Source of the DNA: Verrucomicrobiota bacterium
GTDB taxonomy: Bacteria > Verrucomicrobiota > Verrucomicrobiae > Limisphaerales > UBA11358
Direction: 5' to 3'
Length of the DNA: 56,825 nucleotides
Assembly (NCBI GenBank): GCA_014860005.1
Contig: JACZKP010000035.1
Span: forward strand, 1 to 56,825
Shown: positions 50,801 to 56,825 of the stretch, one piece after another
How positions within the stretch are numbered: the stretch's first letter is position 1
How the letters are laid out: every line of letters starts with the position of its first letter
Notes under the pieces: generated by a model
What the model was told of the DNA's origin: nothing
Databases searched by the model: none
The model's input: only the letters and a program-made list of their open reading frames with translations
Made by a program: the position numbers and the translations under genes

Positions 50801-51724
50801 ATCACCGTGACGGCGGACGCGGGCCAAGTCAAGGTGTTCGGTGCGGTGGAGCCGGCGTTGACCTACACGCCGTCCGAGACGGTCACGTTCAGTGGCGCGC
50901 TGGCGCGGGCGGAGGGTGAAAACGTCGGCGTGTATGCGATCACGCAGGGCAACCTGAGTGCGGGCGGCAACTACAGCATTACATTTGTGTCGGCGGACTT
51001 TGCGATCACGGCCAAGCCGATCACGGTGGCGGCGGACGCAGGCCAGGGCAAGGTGTATGGTGCGGTGGATCCGGCCTTGACCTACACGCCGTCCGAAGCG
51101 GTCACGTTCAACGGCGCGCTGGCGCGTGCGGCGGGCGAGGACGTGGGCAACTACGCGATCAACCAGGACACGTTGAGCGCGGGTGCCAACTACAGCATTA
51201 CGTTTGTGCCGGCGGACTTCGCCATTACCCCGGCGGTGCTGGCGGTGACGGCGGATGACAAGAGCAAGGTCTATGATGGGGCGGTGTTCTCCGGCTTTAC
51301 CTCAACGATCACCGGGTTCGTGAACGGCGATGATGAGAACGTGGTGACGGGCAGCGTGAGTTACGGTGGCACGGCCACCACTGCAATGAACGTGGGCAGT
51401 TACCTGATCACGCCGGTGCTGACGGAACTGAACGCGGCCAACTACACCATCACGCCGGTCAATGGCAACCTGACGATTGTGGCGGTGCCGATGCTGGTCA
51501 GCATCAGTGAATCGTCCGAGGGTTCCGGGAATTTCATACTGACCTGGCGCGGTCATCCGGGCCGGACCTACCGCTTGCAGTTCAAGAGCAGCATCACCAT
51601 GCCGGCATGGACCGACTTGTTCCCGGAAGCGTTGGCGGATCCGGAATCGGGAACTGTCCAGTTCCTCCACAACGCCAACTCGGATTCCCAGGGGATCTAT
51701 CGTCTCCTGGATGTGACGCCTTGA
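41810..51724 (+). CDS. Giant secreted protein: PHP hydrolase + amidotransferase-like + deacetylase-like + Ig/DUF4082 repeats
   Basis: About 3304 residues from ATG 41810, chosen because it gives a normal signal peptide (core 'WWMLFGLLIAVGASTHA'). Order: PHP/CehA-type metallohydrolase at 40-430 (Asp45, His47, His49 in 'GDMHVH'; 'GFAHMQY'; Asp230 in 'GSDYPC'); a beta-helix/autotransporter-like region at 441-1015; a putative-Ig domain; a ThuA/glutamine-amidotransferase-like domain from about 1107 ('ILVLTNTANPF', 'YDVIVLGEMVLTT'); a polysaccharide-deacetylase-like domain with 'MTGDDH' (1366-1371) and 'THRMH' (to 1474); two Big_5-DUF4082 pairs (1696-2248); a third Big_5; the 145-residue module; Big_2; an Ig repeat; a YDG domain split by an insertion; MBG repeats; and the common C-terminal module. 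Residues after 441 parallel the next gene. It is likely a cell-surface or matrix protein. Confidence 0.82.
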   Translation: MGREAWPIGQLRQRIRGWWMLFGLLIAVGASTHAAPEPPGWYSGDMHVHRSCGGSPVSMSTIYDAMTAQNLSVVSLLADMGNGEVQDPLTDLPKVNGQDDPNAPPGRIVRWDAEWHWDATYYQFAHQALGGHIVALGLTNAYQIWDESTVTIFDWARAQGGVSGFAHMQYLGDEFPTTLNCCIPIEYPVEVALGSCDFISQDVAGSDSAMRAYYRLLNCGFRPGFAAGSDYPCEATIGGVLTYVQVDGSLTYRKWIDGIAAGRTVVSRNGHREFLDLKVNGTNSPGDEIQLPASGSIPVTVQWTASQNYSGTIELVRNGVVVASQAASVSAGTPFTWNTSVAFTNSGWLVARRLGAGGHQSHTAALFVLVNGAPIRASATDALFYVNWMDELLTRTAVGGVWESYFTTNRALAHSRYQAAREIFQQIAFEAGADDLPPSTGDYRSAGSGNWDTLSTWQRWNGSTWAEPTVGQRPTSSSGAITIRNGHTVTVAANVTVDQVFVAAGGQITVGAATLTVANGAGTDLVVYGTVATTTSTSAAININSGATIAFNSGATYRHGRNSGTVPTATWNPNSTCEIAGMTSTHPGGMGQTFGHVIFNSNMENNATATVMSANLTTVGNLTIATTGTRPLEGSASSTSRTISVGGDFIFESGNFTLKNGSGTGVINVAGSYSQTGGTFTLRATSTSNPATLNVTNIFSMSGGTLNMSAVGAVGTLNLSGSFTHTGGTITESSSSSGAINFIGTAPQTYTGGGTMSQTINFTVANGATLLMGTSLVGNGSIGTFTLASGGTLGIGDAQGITTSGTSGNVRVTGTRTYNNAANYIYNGTSPQVPGNGLTTANNLTIANVAGVTINTTHTVNGVCTVQSGAMLLGTGTINGPIVFDGTVAPGGAVGTLTTGAETWSGGGTYRWELNNATGAAGTGYDRLNAGGNSITIAATSENKFTLQLVTLNGAAPGLAANFDPNNSYTWTIASGGSVSGFAPEEFAIDASAFQNDLGVGVFSVEQVGGNLLLKFTSELIVTTTNLPGAVTNIAYSATLTASGGPPPYTWSIIDGSLPPGLSLNAGSGAITGVPTAAGVYAFVAQVADATLQTTNKPLSITIALPAPILVLTNTANPFTAYYSEILLTEGLNSFALGDIAAVSEAMLSPYDVIVLGEMVLTTPQVETLSNWVYAGGKLIAMRPDKQLAGLLGLTDANSTLAEAYLSVNTSSGPGVGIVSETMQFHGVADRYTLAGASSVATLYSNPSTPTANPAVTLLSVGANGGQAAAFTYDLARSVVYTRQGNPAWEGQERNGDSALRSVDLFFGNASGDPQPDWVDFDKIAIPQADEQQRLLANLIIQMNADRKLLPRFWYFPDGNKAAIVMTGDDHARNGTTAHFDQFIALSGTNALVDDWKTIRSTSYIFPDTVNANPPLTDAQAAAYVAAGFEISLHCDGNCTTYTANQLNVFFQTQLQQFAINYPSVPPPTTHRMHCIAWSGYTILPEVGLLHGIRLDTSYYYWPAAWVQNRPGLFTGSGMAMRFATTNGNMIDVYQAATQLTDESGQSYPFTSDVLMDRALGPEGYYGFFVANMHTDPDTDIPGRVSLVWANAIIASALERGVPVISARQLLTWLDARNRSSIQPINSTINSEVFSVVADAAARGLQVLVPVRPGYNVSSVSVNGGGIEHATVVVKGVQYVVVPALNGHYQIDYILDTTPPSITSVLPEAGATGVALSPRISVGFSEAMAAPTINSDTIQLRNSSNVVVAATVAYHPSTFTADLLPAGILALTENYTVTVKGGSGGVTDLAGLSVAEDFVWSFGTMNQLPFSLWDDSAVPVVTHASDTNAIELGMKFRSAVAGQILGIRFFKGPNNTGPHVGNLWSSNGTLLASVTFNNETALGWQSQAFATPVAIQSNTTYVVSYHAPSGSYSEDEGFFAGGGLTNFPLHALANGEDGANGVYRYGPSAFPTNFFNSENYWVDVVFSGNFGTDTKAPLVSSVLPAPDATVGAGSTMTVKFDEPMSVSSVNTSTIQLRDSSNALVPATVSYNAATFRATLTPNASLGAGTMYTVTVKGGAGGVTDLAGNPLFSDYAWSFSTFAQPPAGIWTDSAVPAIPADADTNATEVGLRFRSALAGYVTGIRFYKGSGNVGPHIGNLWTSSGTLLASVAFANETASGWQHQALAEPVPISPNTTYVVSYHAPAGRYSKNEGMFTTSGVTNHPLWALRNGEDGLNGVYSYGPSGFPTDTFNATHYWVDVSFSQDSGPDVFPPIVSSVTPPAGGNASGIGSTIKATFNEQMKVSTINPSTFTLRDALDNPVPATVWYDPATFTATLVPDNLLTLSATYTATVKGSSTGVADTATNYLANDFTWSFTVGTTTSGTIGNTTDGSETDYIWFEGAWINANRFQANNNWTITNIFAKVGAISGNYKCAVYAEVGGQPGQLLRATIEVSNPTTGWHTFPLASALSLTNGQFYWLAIWSDDANAEVYHSGNTGTLRYGQYNYGNWPDPLATTDGGTFNYSIYASGYLAPALASIAVTPASATIANGATQQFTTTGRFTDGSSQNLSSQVTWNSSDTAVATINSAGLATGVSGGTTTISASLNGIPGFATLNVESMTSTTTSLATSGTPSSYGDVVTFTATVTPDTATGTVNFYDGVTLLGTSPLTGATTKTAVYITAATELAAGTHSLTAVYSGDSTHAGSSSPALAQLVDARPVQLSGTRVYDGTRLIAADDLTIVNNLDGANLTLAGTGLLSAADAGSQTLAAPGTPVRVNSATGSSGDDQVTSFDLTVPVATGGNTLIAVISTRGASEDRVTGITQTGAVWTRAAQSVNADGTTAEIWYAPNVSGAATGITVNLATSLRAAAVVLEYSGVLSADPVDQTAGNTGSGNTATTGATAMTTQPNELWVGGVGLVSSSISLSSPQNSFTAVAAAASTSGLAENNARVYALERIVTEIGTASSGGVVSSSSHWSGTMAAFKAALPSGNPLTLTDSAAVNYTLVGLVGSVEITAKPITVTADAGQVKVFGAVEPALTYTPSETVTFSGALARAEGENVGVYAITQGNLSAGGNYSITFVSADFAITAKPITVAADAGQGKVYGAVDPALTYTPSEAVTFNGALARAAGEDVGNYAINQDTLSAGANYSITFVPADFAITPAVLAVTADDKSKVYDGAVFSGFTSTITGFVNGDDENVVTGSVSYGGTATTAMNVGSYLITPVLTELNAANYTITPVNGNLTIVAVPMLVSISESSEGSGNFILTWRGHPGRTYRLQFKSSITMPAWTDLFPEALADPESGTVQFLHNANSDSQGIYRLLDVTP
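46895..48553 (+). repeat. Tandem Big_5-DUF4082 repeat, about 830-nt units
   Basis: Units begin at 46895 (831 nt) and 47726 (828 nt), each an SbsA-like Ig domain followed by a DUF4082 domain; a third Ig domain without DUF4082 starts at 48554. Matching anchors are 'LGMKFRSAVAGQILGIRFFK' and 'VGLRFRSALAGYVTGIRFYK'. The downstream gene has one full unit at 55849-56676 and enters another at 56677. Confidence 0.8.
50051..50713 (+). other. Beta-sandwich domain inserted within a YDG domain
   Basis: About 221 codons (residues 2748-2968) interrupt a YDG repeat. The part before ends 'LSAADAGSQTLA' and the part after resumes 'NPLTLTDSAAVNYTLVGLVG', which normally follow each other. The inserted piece ('GNTLIAVISTRGASEDRVTG', 'AAAVVLEYSGVLSADPVDQT') is a beta-sandwich module seen on its own in other secreted proteins. 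Boundaries are by eye, within about ten codons. Confidence 0.65.
50786..51223 (+). repeat. MBG-type tandem repeat, 219-nt units
   Basis: Two 73-codon units start at 50786 and 51005, both beginning ATCACGGCCAAGCC and sharing long identical stretches ('LTYTPSE', 'GALARA', 'NYSITFV'). A third, strongly diverged unit starts at 51224 ('LAVTADDKSKVYDG'). High nucleotide similarity suggests a recent duplication and possible unit-number variation between strains. Confidence 0.85.
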
Positions 51725-52104
51725 GCGGCGATTTTGGAAGCAAGCGTCTGGCCGCAGACCCGCGGCGCGTGCGTTTCCCTTTCTTCACCCTGCCGGGCGT
51801 CTTTCCCGTCGGAACTGCGTGACCGTATTTTCACGGAGTTGTCATCCGTAGTCAGCGGAGATGCGCATCCCCAGCTTTGGCTTATTCTATAACGGTGAAT
51901 TCATGAGGCGCGAACTCTGGTGGTTACTTTGGAACTCGGACAAACATTGAGAGGGGCTGGCTCGGTTGCCGGCCGTCACAGAATGCTCGCTATGGAAGAC
52001 TTCGGACGGGACGGTGGAGCGGTAAGCTGGAATCCAGTGGTGGACGCATGTGCATTGTGGCGTCGTTTTAACGACAACCTGAGTTGGACGGTAGGATCTG
52101 ATTT
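51725..52104. other. 380-nt intergenic region
   Basis: No supported gene. A 15-codon frame from ATG 51903 is too short to judge. The notable element is the palindrome at 52061-52074. AGGA sits about 9 nt before ATG 52105 and can serve as ribosome binding site of the next gene. Confidence 0.5.
52061..52074. promoter_or_regulatory. Palindrome upstream of the last gene
   Basis: GTCGTTTTAACGAC is a perfect 14-nt palindrome, 30 nt before ATG 52105. It could be a small operator for a dimeric regulator or a short RNA stem. I saw no second copy near the other giant genes, so a shared regulon is not supported. Confidence 0.35.
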
Positions 52105-55100
52105 ATGAAAATAACACGCGTTATTGCGGGCGTGCTGGCGGTCTGTGGTGTTGCCTTCGCGCCTTGGACGGCGGTCGCTCTGGCAACAGGCGACTACCGC
52201 AGTGCCAGCTCGGGCAACTGGGAAACGACCGCTGTCTGGGAGGTTTACAATGGCTCCGATTGGATCGGAGCGTCAGGTTCACCCGATTCAATAACCGCTG
52301 GCGTCATCGCCATCCGGGCTGCGCACAACGTCACCGTCACCGCGAATCTGGCCGTTGACCAGGTGGTGGTGGAGAGTGGGGGGCAGTTGACGGTGGATGC
52401 CGCGACCCTCACCATTGCTGATGGCGAGGGGACGGACTTGGTCGTTCATGGAACCGTAAGGAATGCCGGCACAATGACAATGACCGGCGAGGGCGTCTTT
52501 GAATCTGGCGGCAAATACCAGCACGACTTCACAACGACAGCCGGTACGATTCCCATTGCAACTTGGGATGTTAATTCCACATGCGAAATCATTGGTTACA
52601 CAACTCAAACCACCGCGCCGACTGGCTTGGGGCAGTCCTTCGGTAATTTCACATGGAACTGTGCGAGCCAGACGGGAAACTTCCAGCTTGGCGGCGGTTT
52701 GACGACCGTTAACGGGGATCTCGCTATAGTCAGCACTGGTGGCGGCACGCTTCGCCTGACAACTTCGACGACATTTACGCTGGTAATCGGTGGTAATCTG
52801 GTCATTCAGGGCGGCACGTTGCAGGGCGCCACCACAACGGGCAATCCCACGATTAACCTTACCGGCAATCTGACGATGACTGGCGGTACTCTGGACATGG
52901 GTAACGGTGGTTCGAGTGGAACTGAAACAATTAACGTGGCGGGGAACGTCTCGATAGCAAATGGGGCAACGCTCAAGAAGACCACTGCCGCTCAAACGGG
53001 GAATATCAATTTTACCAAATCCGGTTTACAGACATTTACCAGTGCCGGCACCATCAGTGGCGCCATTAACTGGACGGTTAACAGCGGTTCAACGGTGGAC
53101 TTGGGAGGCAGCGTGATCAGCGGAACCGGCGCCACCTTCACTCTGAGTCCTGGTGGCGGACTGCGTTCAGCCCACCCGGACGGGTTGGATGGGAACCTCA
53201 CGGTTACCGGCGCCAAGACCTTTGATCCGGGCGCCGACTTCCTGTTCAACGGATCGGTGTCGCAGGTCACCGGCAGTCTGCTGCCGGCCACGCTGAATAA
53301 CCTGACCATTGCAAACACCGAAGGAGTCACCGTCAACGGCACGCACACCGTCAGCGGCGTTTGCACGGTGGAAAACGGCGCACTCTTGCTCGGCACGGGC
53401 ACCATCAACGGCCCGGTCATTCTCAACGGCGCGGTCGCTCCCGGGGGATCGGTCGGGACGTTGACAACGGGCGATGAGACGTGGAACGGTGGGGGCAGTT
53501 ACGTCTGGGAAATCAACGACGCCAACGGGCCGGCGGGTACGGGCTACGACCTGCTCGATGCCGGAGCCAACGCGATCACGATCGGCGCGACCAGCGAAAA
53601 CAAGTTCACCTTGAAGCTCGTGACTTTGAATGGAGCCGTGCCGGGGGCGGCGATCAATTTCGACGCCGAACAGTCATACACTTGGACCATTGCTACCGGC
53701 GGCAGCGTGGTTGATTTCGCGGCGGACAAGTTCATCATTGATGACACGACCTTTCAGAATGACACGAGCGGTGGGGTGTTCACTTTCGAACAATCCGGAG
53801 GCGACCTTCAACTCAAGTATGGTTTGCCGCCCGGCGGACTGGTGGTCGGGACCTCTGCTTTGCCCAATGGACAGCTCAATGCGGCTTATGCCGGCACGTT
53901 GACGGCCAGCGGTGGAGTCACGCCGTATGAATGGTCCGTGGTGGACGGTTCACTTCCCCCCGGCGTGGCGCTCAGTCCCGCCGGGGACTTCACGGGCACG
54001 CCAACAGCTGTCGGTCTTTACAGCTTTACGGTTGAGGTGAGCGATGCCGACGACCCTCCCGCAGTTGCAACGAAGCCTTTGAGTCTTGCGATTACGCTCC
54101 CGCCGCCAATTCTGGTCCTCACCAATGACACCAATCCGTTCACCGAGTACTACGGCGAAATTCTGTTGGCCGAAGGTTTGAATTCCTTTGAACTGCAAAA
54201 CATCTCCGCCATCAACAGTGTCATGCTGGCGGATTACGACGTGGTTATCCTGGGAGAGATGGCCCTGACCGGTGGACAAGTGACCGACCTCAGTGATTGG
54301 GTGACTGCGGGTGGGAATCTGATTGCCATGCGGCCGGACAAACAACTGGCCACTCTGTTGGGTTTGACGGATGCGGAATCCACGCTGTCCGAAGGCTATT
54401 TGTTGGTGAATAACTTGGAGCGTCCGGGAGTTGGAATCGTGGACCAGACGATTCAGTTCCACGGGACAGCGGATCGCTACACGCTGGATACAGCCACGAG
54501 CCTCGCCGCTTTGTATTCAGATGCGACAACTGCGACTGTCAATCCCGCAGTGACGCTGCGTAGTGTTGCCGGCAATGGCGGTCAAGCAGCAGCCTTTACC
54601 TTTGATCTCGCCAGGTCAGTGGCTTTGACCCGCCAAGGCAACCCGGCGTGGGTCGGGGATGAACGTGATGGCATTCCTCCACTTCGCTCCAGCGACCTCT
54701 TCTTTGGCAACAAAATAGGTGATCCCCAGCCGGATTGGGTGGATTTGAGCAAGATCGCCATTCCGCAGGCTGACGAGCAGCAACGGTTGTTGGCCAACAT
54801 GATCATCCAGATGAACGCCGACCGGAAGCTTCTGCCGCGGTTCTGGTATTTCCCGAATGAGCACAAGGCGGCGATTGTAATGACGGGCGACGATCATGGC
54901 AGTGGCGGCACGGTCGGGCGCTTTGACGATTTCATTTCTTATAGCTCAAGCGGTGCCTCAGTGGAGGATTGGGAAGCCATCCGGGGCACCTCGTACATTT
55001 ACACGAACACTCCCGTAACGGATGCTGCGGCTGCGGCCTACGTCGCGCTCGGTTTCGAAATTGGCCTGCATTGCGACAGCGGCTGTGAGGATTACACCGC

Positions 55101-56825
55101 GGAAGAACTCGATGTTTTTTTCAGCACCCAGTTCGAGTCCTTCACAAACCGCTTCCCAAGTCTCCCTTTGCCGACAACTCATCGGATGCACTGCATTGCC
55201 TGGAGCGGATATACCATCCTGCCGGAAGTGGGACGGCAGTACGGTATCCGGATGGATACGAGTTACTATTACTGGCCGGGCAACTGGGCGGCTGACTGGC
55301 CGGGGCTGTTCACCGGTTCCGGGATGCCCATGCGTTTTGCCACGGTCAATGGAAGTACCATTGATGTGTACCAAGCGCCCACCCAGATGACGGATGAGTC
55401 CGGACAAATTTATCCCTATACTGCAGATGTGCTGCTTGATCGGGCATTGGGGCAAGAAGGGTATTACGGCTTCTTCGTGGCCAACATGCATACTGATTTC
55501 AACGAGCCGACTACTCCGGGAAAACTGGGATCCGATGCCATCATAGCATCAGCCGTAAGCAGAAATGTGCCGGTCATCACCGCGCGCCAACTGCTGACCT
55601 GGGTGGATGGGCGTAACAATTCCATCATCCGGACCATCAGTTCGAGCCTCAGCACGGAGTCCTTTACGGTGGTGGCGGAGGCTGACGCCCGCGGGCTGCA
55701 AGTGATGGTGCCGTTGCGCGACGGTTACAGCGTGAGCAGTGTCACTTACAACGGCGATCCCGCGACGCACACGGAGCGCGTGGTCAAAGGCATTCTGTAC
55801 GCGGTCATTCCGGCGCAGAGCGGGAGTTACGAAGTTAATTTTGTGCCGGACAGCACACCGCCAAGCGTCACGTCCGTGCTGCCGGCGGATCAGGCGGAAG
55901 ACGTGAGTTTGAGCGCGAAAGTGCATGTCACTTTCAGCGAAGCGATGGACGTGGCGACGATCAATGGCAGTACCATTGAGCTGCGTGATAGTGAAAGCGC
56001 GCTGGTGGCGGCCACGGTTTCGTACGATGCCACCACCTTCACCGCAACGTTGGTGGATGGCCCGCTGTTGCTGGCGGAAACTTACACTGTCACCGTGTTG
56101 AGCGGTGCCTCCGGGGTGAAGGACCTTGCCGGCAATGGCTTGAACAACAATTTCATCTGGTCCTTTACCACTGCCGATCAAGTGGCTTCCAGCATCTGGG
56201 CCGACTCGGCGCTGCCGGCGATCACTTCGGCCAACGACAGTAGTCCGGTTGAAGTGGGGGTTAAGTTCCAGAGCGCCGTGCCCGGGTTCGTGACGGGGAT
56301 CCGATTCTATAAGGGGGCGGCCAATACGGGAACGCACGTGGGCACCCTGTGGTCGGCTGCTGGAAGCCCGTTGGCCAGTGAGGCCTTCGTTGACGAGTCC
56401 GGTTCCGGTTGGCAGTTCCAGGCGTTCTCCACTCCCGTGGCCATTGATGCCAACACCACCTACGTGGCCTCCTATCACGCTCCGGCGGGCGGCTATGCGG
56501 TGAACGGCGGATTCTTTACGGGATCGGGCGTGGACAATTATCCAGTGCGCGCTTTGGCGGATGGCGAGGACGGTCCCAACGGCGTATACCGTTATGGACC
56601 AAGCGGATTCCCATCGGATTACCACAATGCCAACAACTACTGGGTGGATGTGGTATTTGTGGAGAGCGTGGGGCCGGACGAGGAGCCGCCAACGGTGACG
56701 GGGGTCAGTCCCGCGGACGCGGCGACGGGGGCGAGTCTGGGGACGGTGGTGTGGGTGAGTTTCAACGAGGCGATGGCGGCGTTGAGCGTGACCAACGGAG
56801 TGAGCCTGACCAATGCGCTGGGCGA
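52105..56825 (+). CDS. Giant secreted protein, paralogue of the preceding one (3' end outside window)
   Basis: The frame is open from ATG 52105 to the window end, at least 1573 codons, so the protein is partial at its C-terminus. The start is supported by a signal peptide (MKITRVIAGVLAVCGVAF... ending near 'TAVALA') and AGGA upstream. The mature part begins 'GDYRSASSGNWETTAVW', matching residue 441 onwards of the upstream paralogue, and stays collinear: beta-helix region, putative-Ig, amidotransferase-like ('PPILVLTNDTNPF', 'YDVVILGEMALTG'), deacetylase-like ('AAIVMTGDDHG', 'THRMHCIAWSGYTILPEVG'), Big_5, DUF4082, then the start of another Big_5. It lacks the PHP domain. The two genes arose by duplication. 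A role at the cell surface with the polysaccharide is inferred. Confidence 0.85.
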   Translation, partial: MKITRVIAGVLAVCGVAFAPWTAVALATGDYRSASSGNWETTAVWEVYNGSDWIGASGSPDSITAGVIAIRAAHNVTVTANLAVDQVVVESGGQLTVDAATLTIADGEGTDLVVHGTVRNAGTMTMTGEGVFESGGKYQHDFTTTAGTIPIATWDVNSTCEIIGYTTQTTAPTGLGQSFGNFTWNCASQTGNFQLGGGLTTVNGDLAIVSTGGGTLRLTTSTTFTLVIGGNLVIQGGTLQGATTTGNPTINLTGNLTMTGGTLDMGNGGSSGTETINVAGNVSIANGATLKKTTAAQTGNINFTKSGLQTFTSAGTISGAINWTVNSGSTVDLGGSVISGTGATFTLSPGGGLRSAHPDGLDGNLTVTGAKTFDPGADFLFNGSVSQVTGSLLPATLNNLTIANTEGVTVNGTHTVSGVCTVENGALLLGTGTINGPVILNGAVAPGGSVGTLTTGDETWNGGGSYVWEINDANGPAGTGYDLLDAGANAITIGATSENKFTLKLVTLNGAVPGAAINFDAEQSYTWTIATGGSVVDFAADKFIIDDTTFQNDTSGGVFTFEQSGGDLQLKYGLPPGGLVVGTSALPNGQLNAAYAGTLTASGGVTPYEWSVVDGSLPPGVALSPAGDFTGTPTAVGLYSFTVEVSDADDPPAVATKPLSLAITLPPPILVLTNDTNPFTEYYGEILLAEGLNSFELQNISAINSVMLADYDVVILGEMALTGGQVTDLSDWVTAGGNLIAMRPDKQLATLLGLTDAESTLSEGYLLVNNLERPGVGIVDQTIQFHGTADRYTLDTATSLAALYSDATTATVNPAVTLRSVAGNGGQAAAFTFDLARSVALTRQGNPAWVGDERDGIPPLRSSDLFFGNKIGDPQPDWVDLSKIAIPQADEQQRLLANMIIQMNADRKLLPRFWYFPNEHKAAIVMTGDDHGSGGTVGRFDDFISYSSSGASVEDWEAIRGTSYIYTNTPVTDAAAAAYVALGFEIGLHCDSGCEDYTAEELDVFFSTQFESFTNRFPSLPLPTTHRMHCIAWSGYTILPEVGRQYGIRMDTSYYYWPGNWAADWPGLFTGSGMPMRFATVNGSTIDVYQAPTQMTDESGQIYPYTADVLLDRALGQEGYYGFFVANMHTDFNEPTTPGKLGSDAIIASAVSRNVPVITARQLLTWVDGRNNSIIRTISSSLSTESFTVVAEADARGLQVMVPLRDGYSVSSVTYNGDPATHTERVVKGILYAVIPAQSGSYEVNFVPDSTPPSVTSVLPADQAEDVSLSAKVHVTFSEAMDVATINGSTIELRDSESALVAATVSYDATTFTATLVDGPLLLAETYTVTVLSGASGVKDLAGNGLNNNFIWSFTTADQVASSIWADSALPAITSANDSSPVEVGVKFQSAVPGFVTGIRFYKGAANTGTHVGTLWSAAGSPLASEAFVDESGSGWQFQAFSTPVAIDANTTYVASYHAPAGGYAVNGGFFTGSGVDNYPVRALADGEDGPNGVYRYGPSGFPSDYHNANNYWVDVVFVESVGPDEEPPTVTGVSPADAATGASLGTVVWVSFNEAMAALSVTNGVSLTNALG

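Noticed and set aside
50786..51223. CRISPR-like array
   Set aside because: The repeats are long, coding, in frame and without spacers; they are protein domain repeats.

Overview
The window is a 56.8-kb stretch of moderately GC-rich bacterial DNA in which every gene I can support lies on the + strand. The best guess for the host is a soil- or water-type Verrucomicrobiota (Pedosphaera/Limisphaerales-like). The reasons are very large secreted multi-domain beta-sandwich proteins, a recurring C-terminal module (pattern 'RLQFK...W...YRLLDVT'), several genes without an obvious Shine-Dalgarno, and a polysaccharide locus of the kind seen in that phylum. This assignment is inference; the window has no rRNA, tRNA or marker gene.

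Layout. 1-1.9 kb: a phased TGAC direct-repeat array that looks like a PhoB-type operator pointing out of the window, a small secreted fibronectin-III protein, and a gene-poor leader with a possible sigma-54 promoter. 1.9-6.8 kb: start of a surface/exopolysaccharide locus with an initiating sugar-phosphate transferase, a Gfo/Idh/MocA dehydrogenase and a hexapeptide acetyltransferase (WlbA/WlbB-like), and a Wzz/tyrosine-autokinase-like protein that lacks the Walker A lysine. 7-15.6 kb: two glycosyltransferases, then a tightly packed block of AsnB, GT2, a second AsnB-like protein without the glutaminase cysteine, and a DUF362 protein. 15.9-18.8 kb: a secreted beta-helix/Ig/LamG protein. 19.2-28.6 kb: O-antigen polymerase/ligase-like protein, five more glycosyltransferases and a Wzx-type flippase. 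28.6-37 kb: a hexapeptide acyltransferase, an NAD-dependent epimerase, a 1565-residue formyltransferase/NRPS-like megaenzyme, a relic of a second epimerase, and a DegT aminotransferase. 37.3 kb to the end: three giant secreted proteins of 1357, about 3304 and more than 1573 residues. The last two are paralogues, and the last runs off the window.

How it may work together. The first 37 kb encode most of a Wzx/Wzy-type pathway: priming transferase, eight glycosyltransferases, flippase, polymerase and chain-length protein. They also encode sugar-nucleotide enzymes that together could make a 2,3-diacylamino sugar (dehydrogenase, aminotransferase, acetyltransferase). Unusual additions are two Asn-synthetase-like proteins, DUF362 and a formyltransferase-(half condensation)-adenylation-carrier-degenerate carrier-thioesterase protein. 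I infer that the polymer carries an amide-linked aminoacyl or formyl decoration. This megaenzyme is the best candidate for an undescribed system here. The giant secreted proteins may bind, trim or anchor the polymer: one fuses a PHP metallohydrolase to a glutamine-amidotransferase-like plus polysaccharide-deacetylase-like core. No outer-membrane export protein (Wza), no exosortase and no UDP-GlcNAc 6-dehydrogenase is visible, so the locus probably continues or is completed elsewhere.
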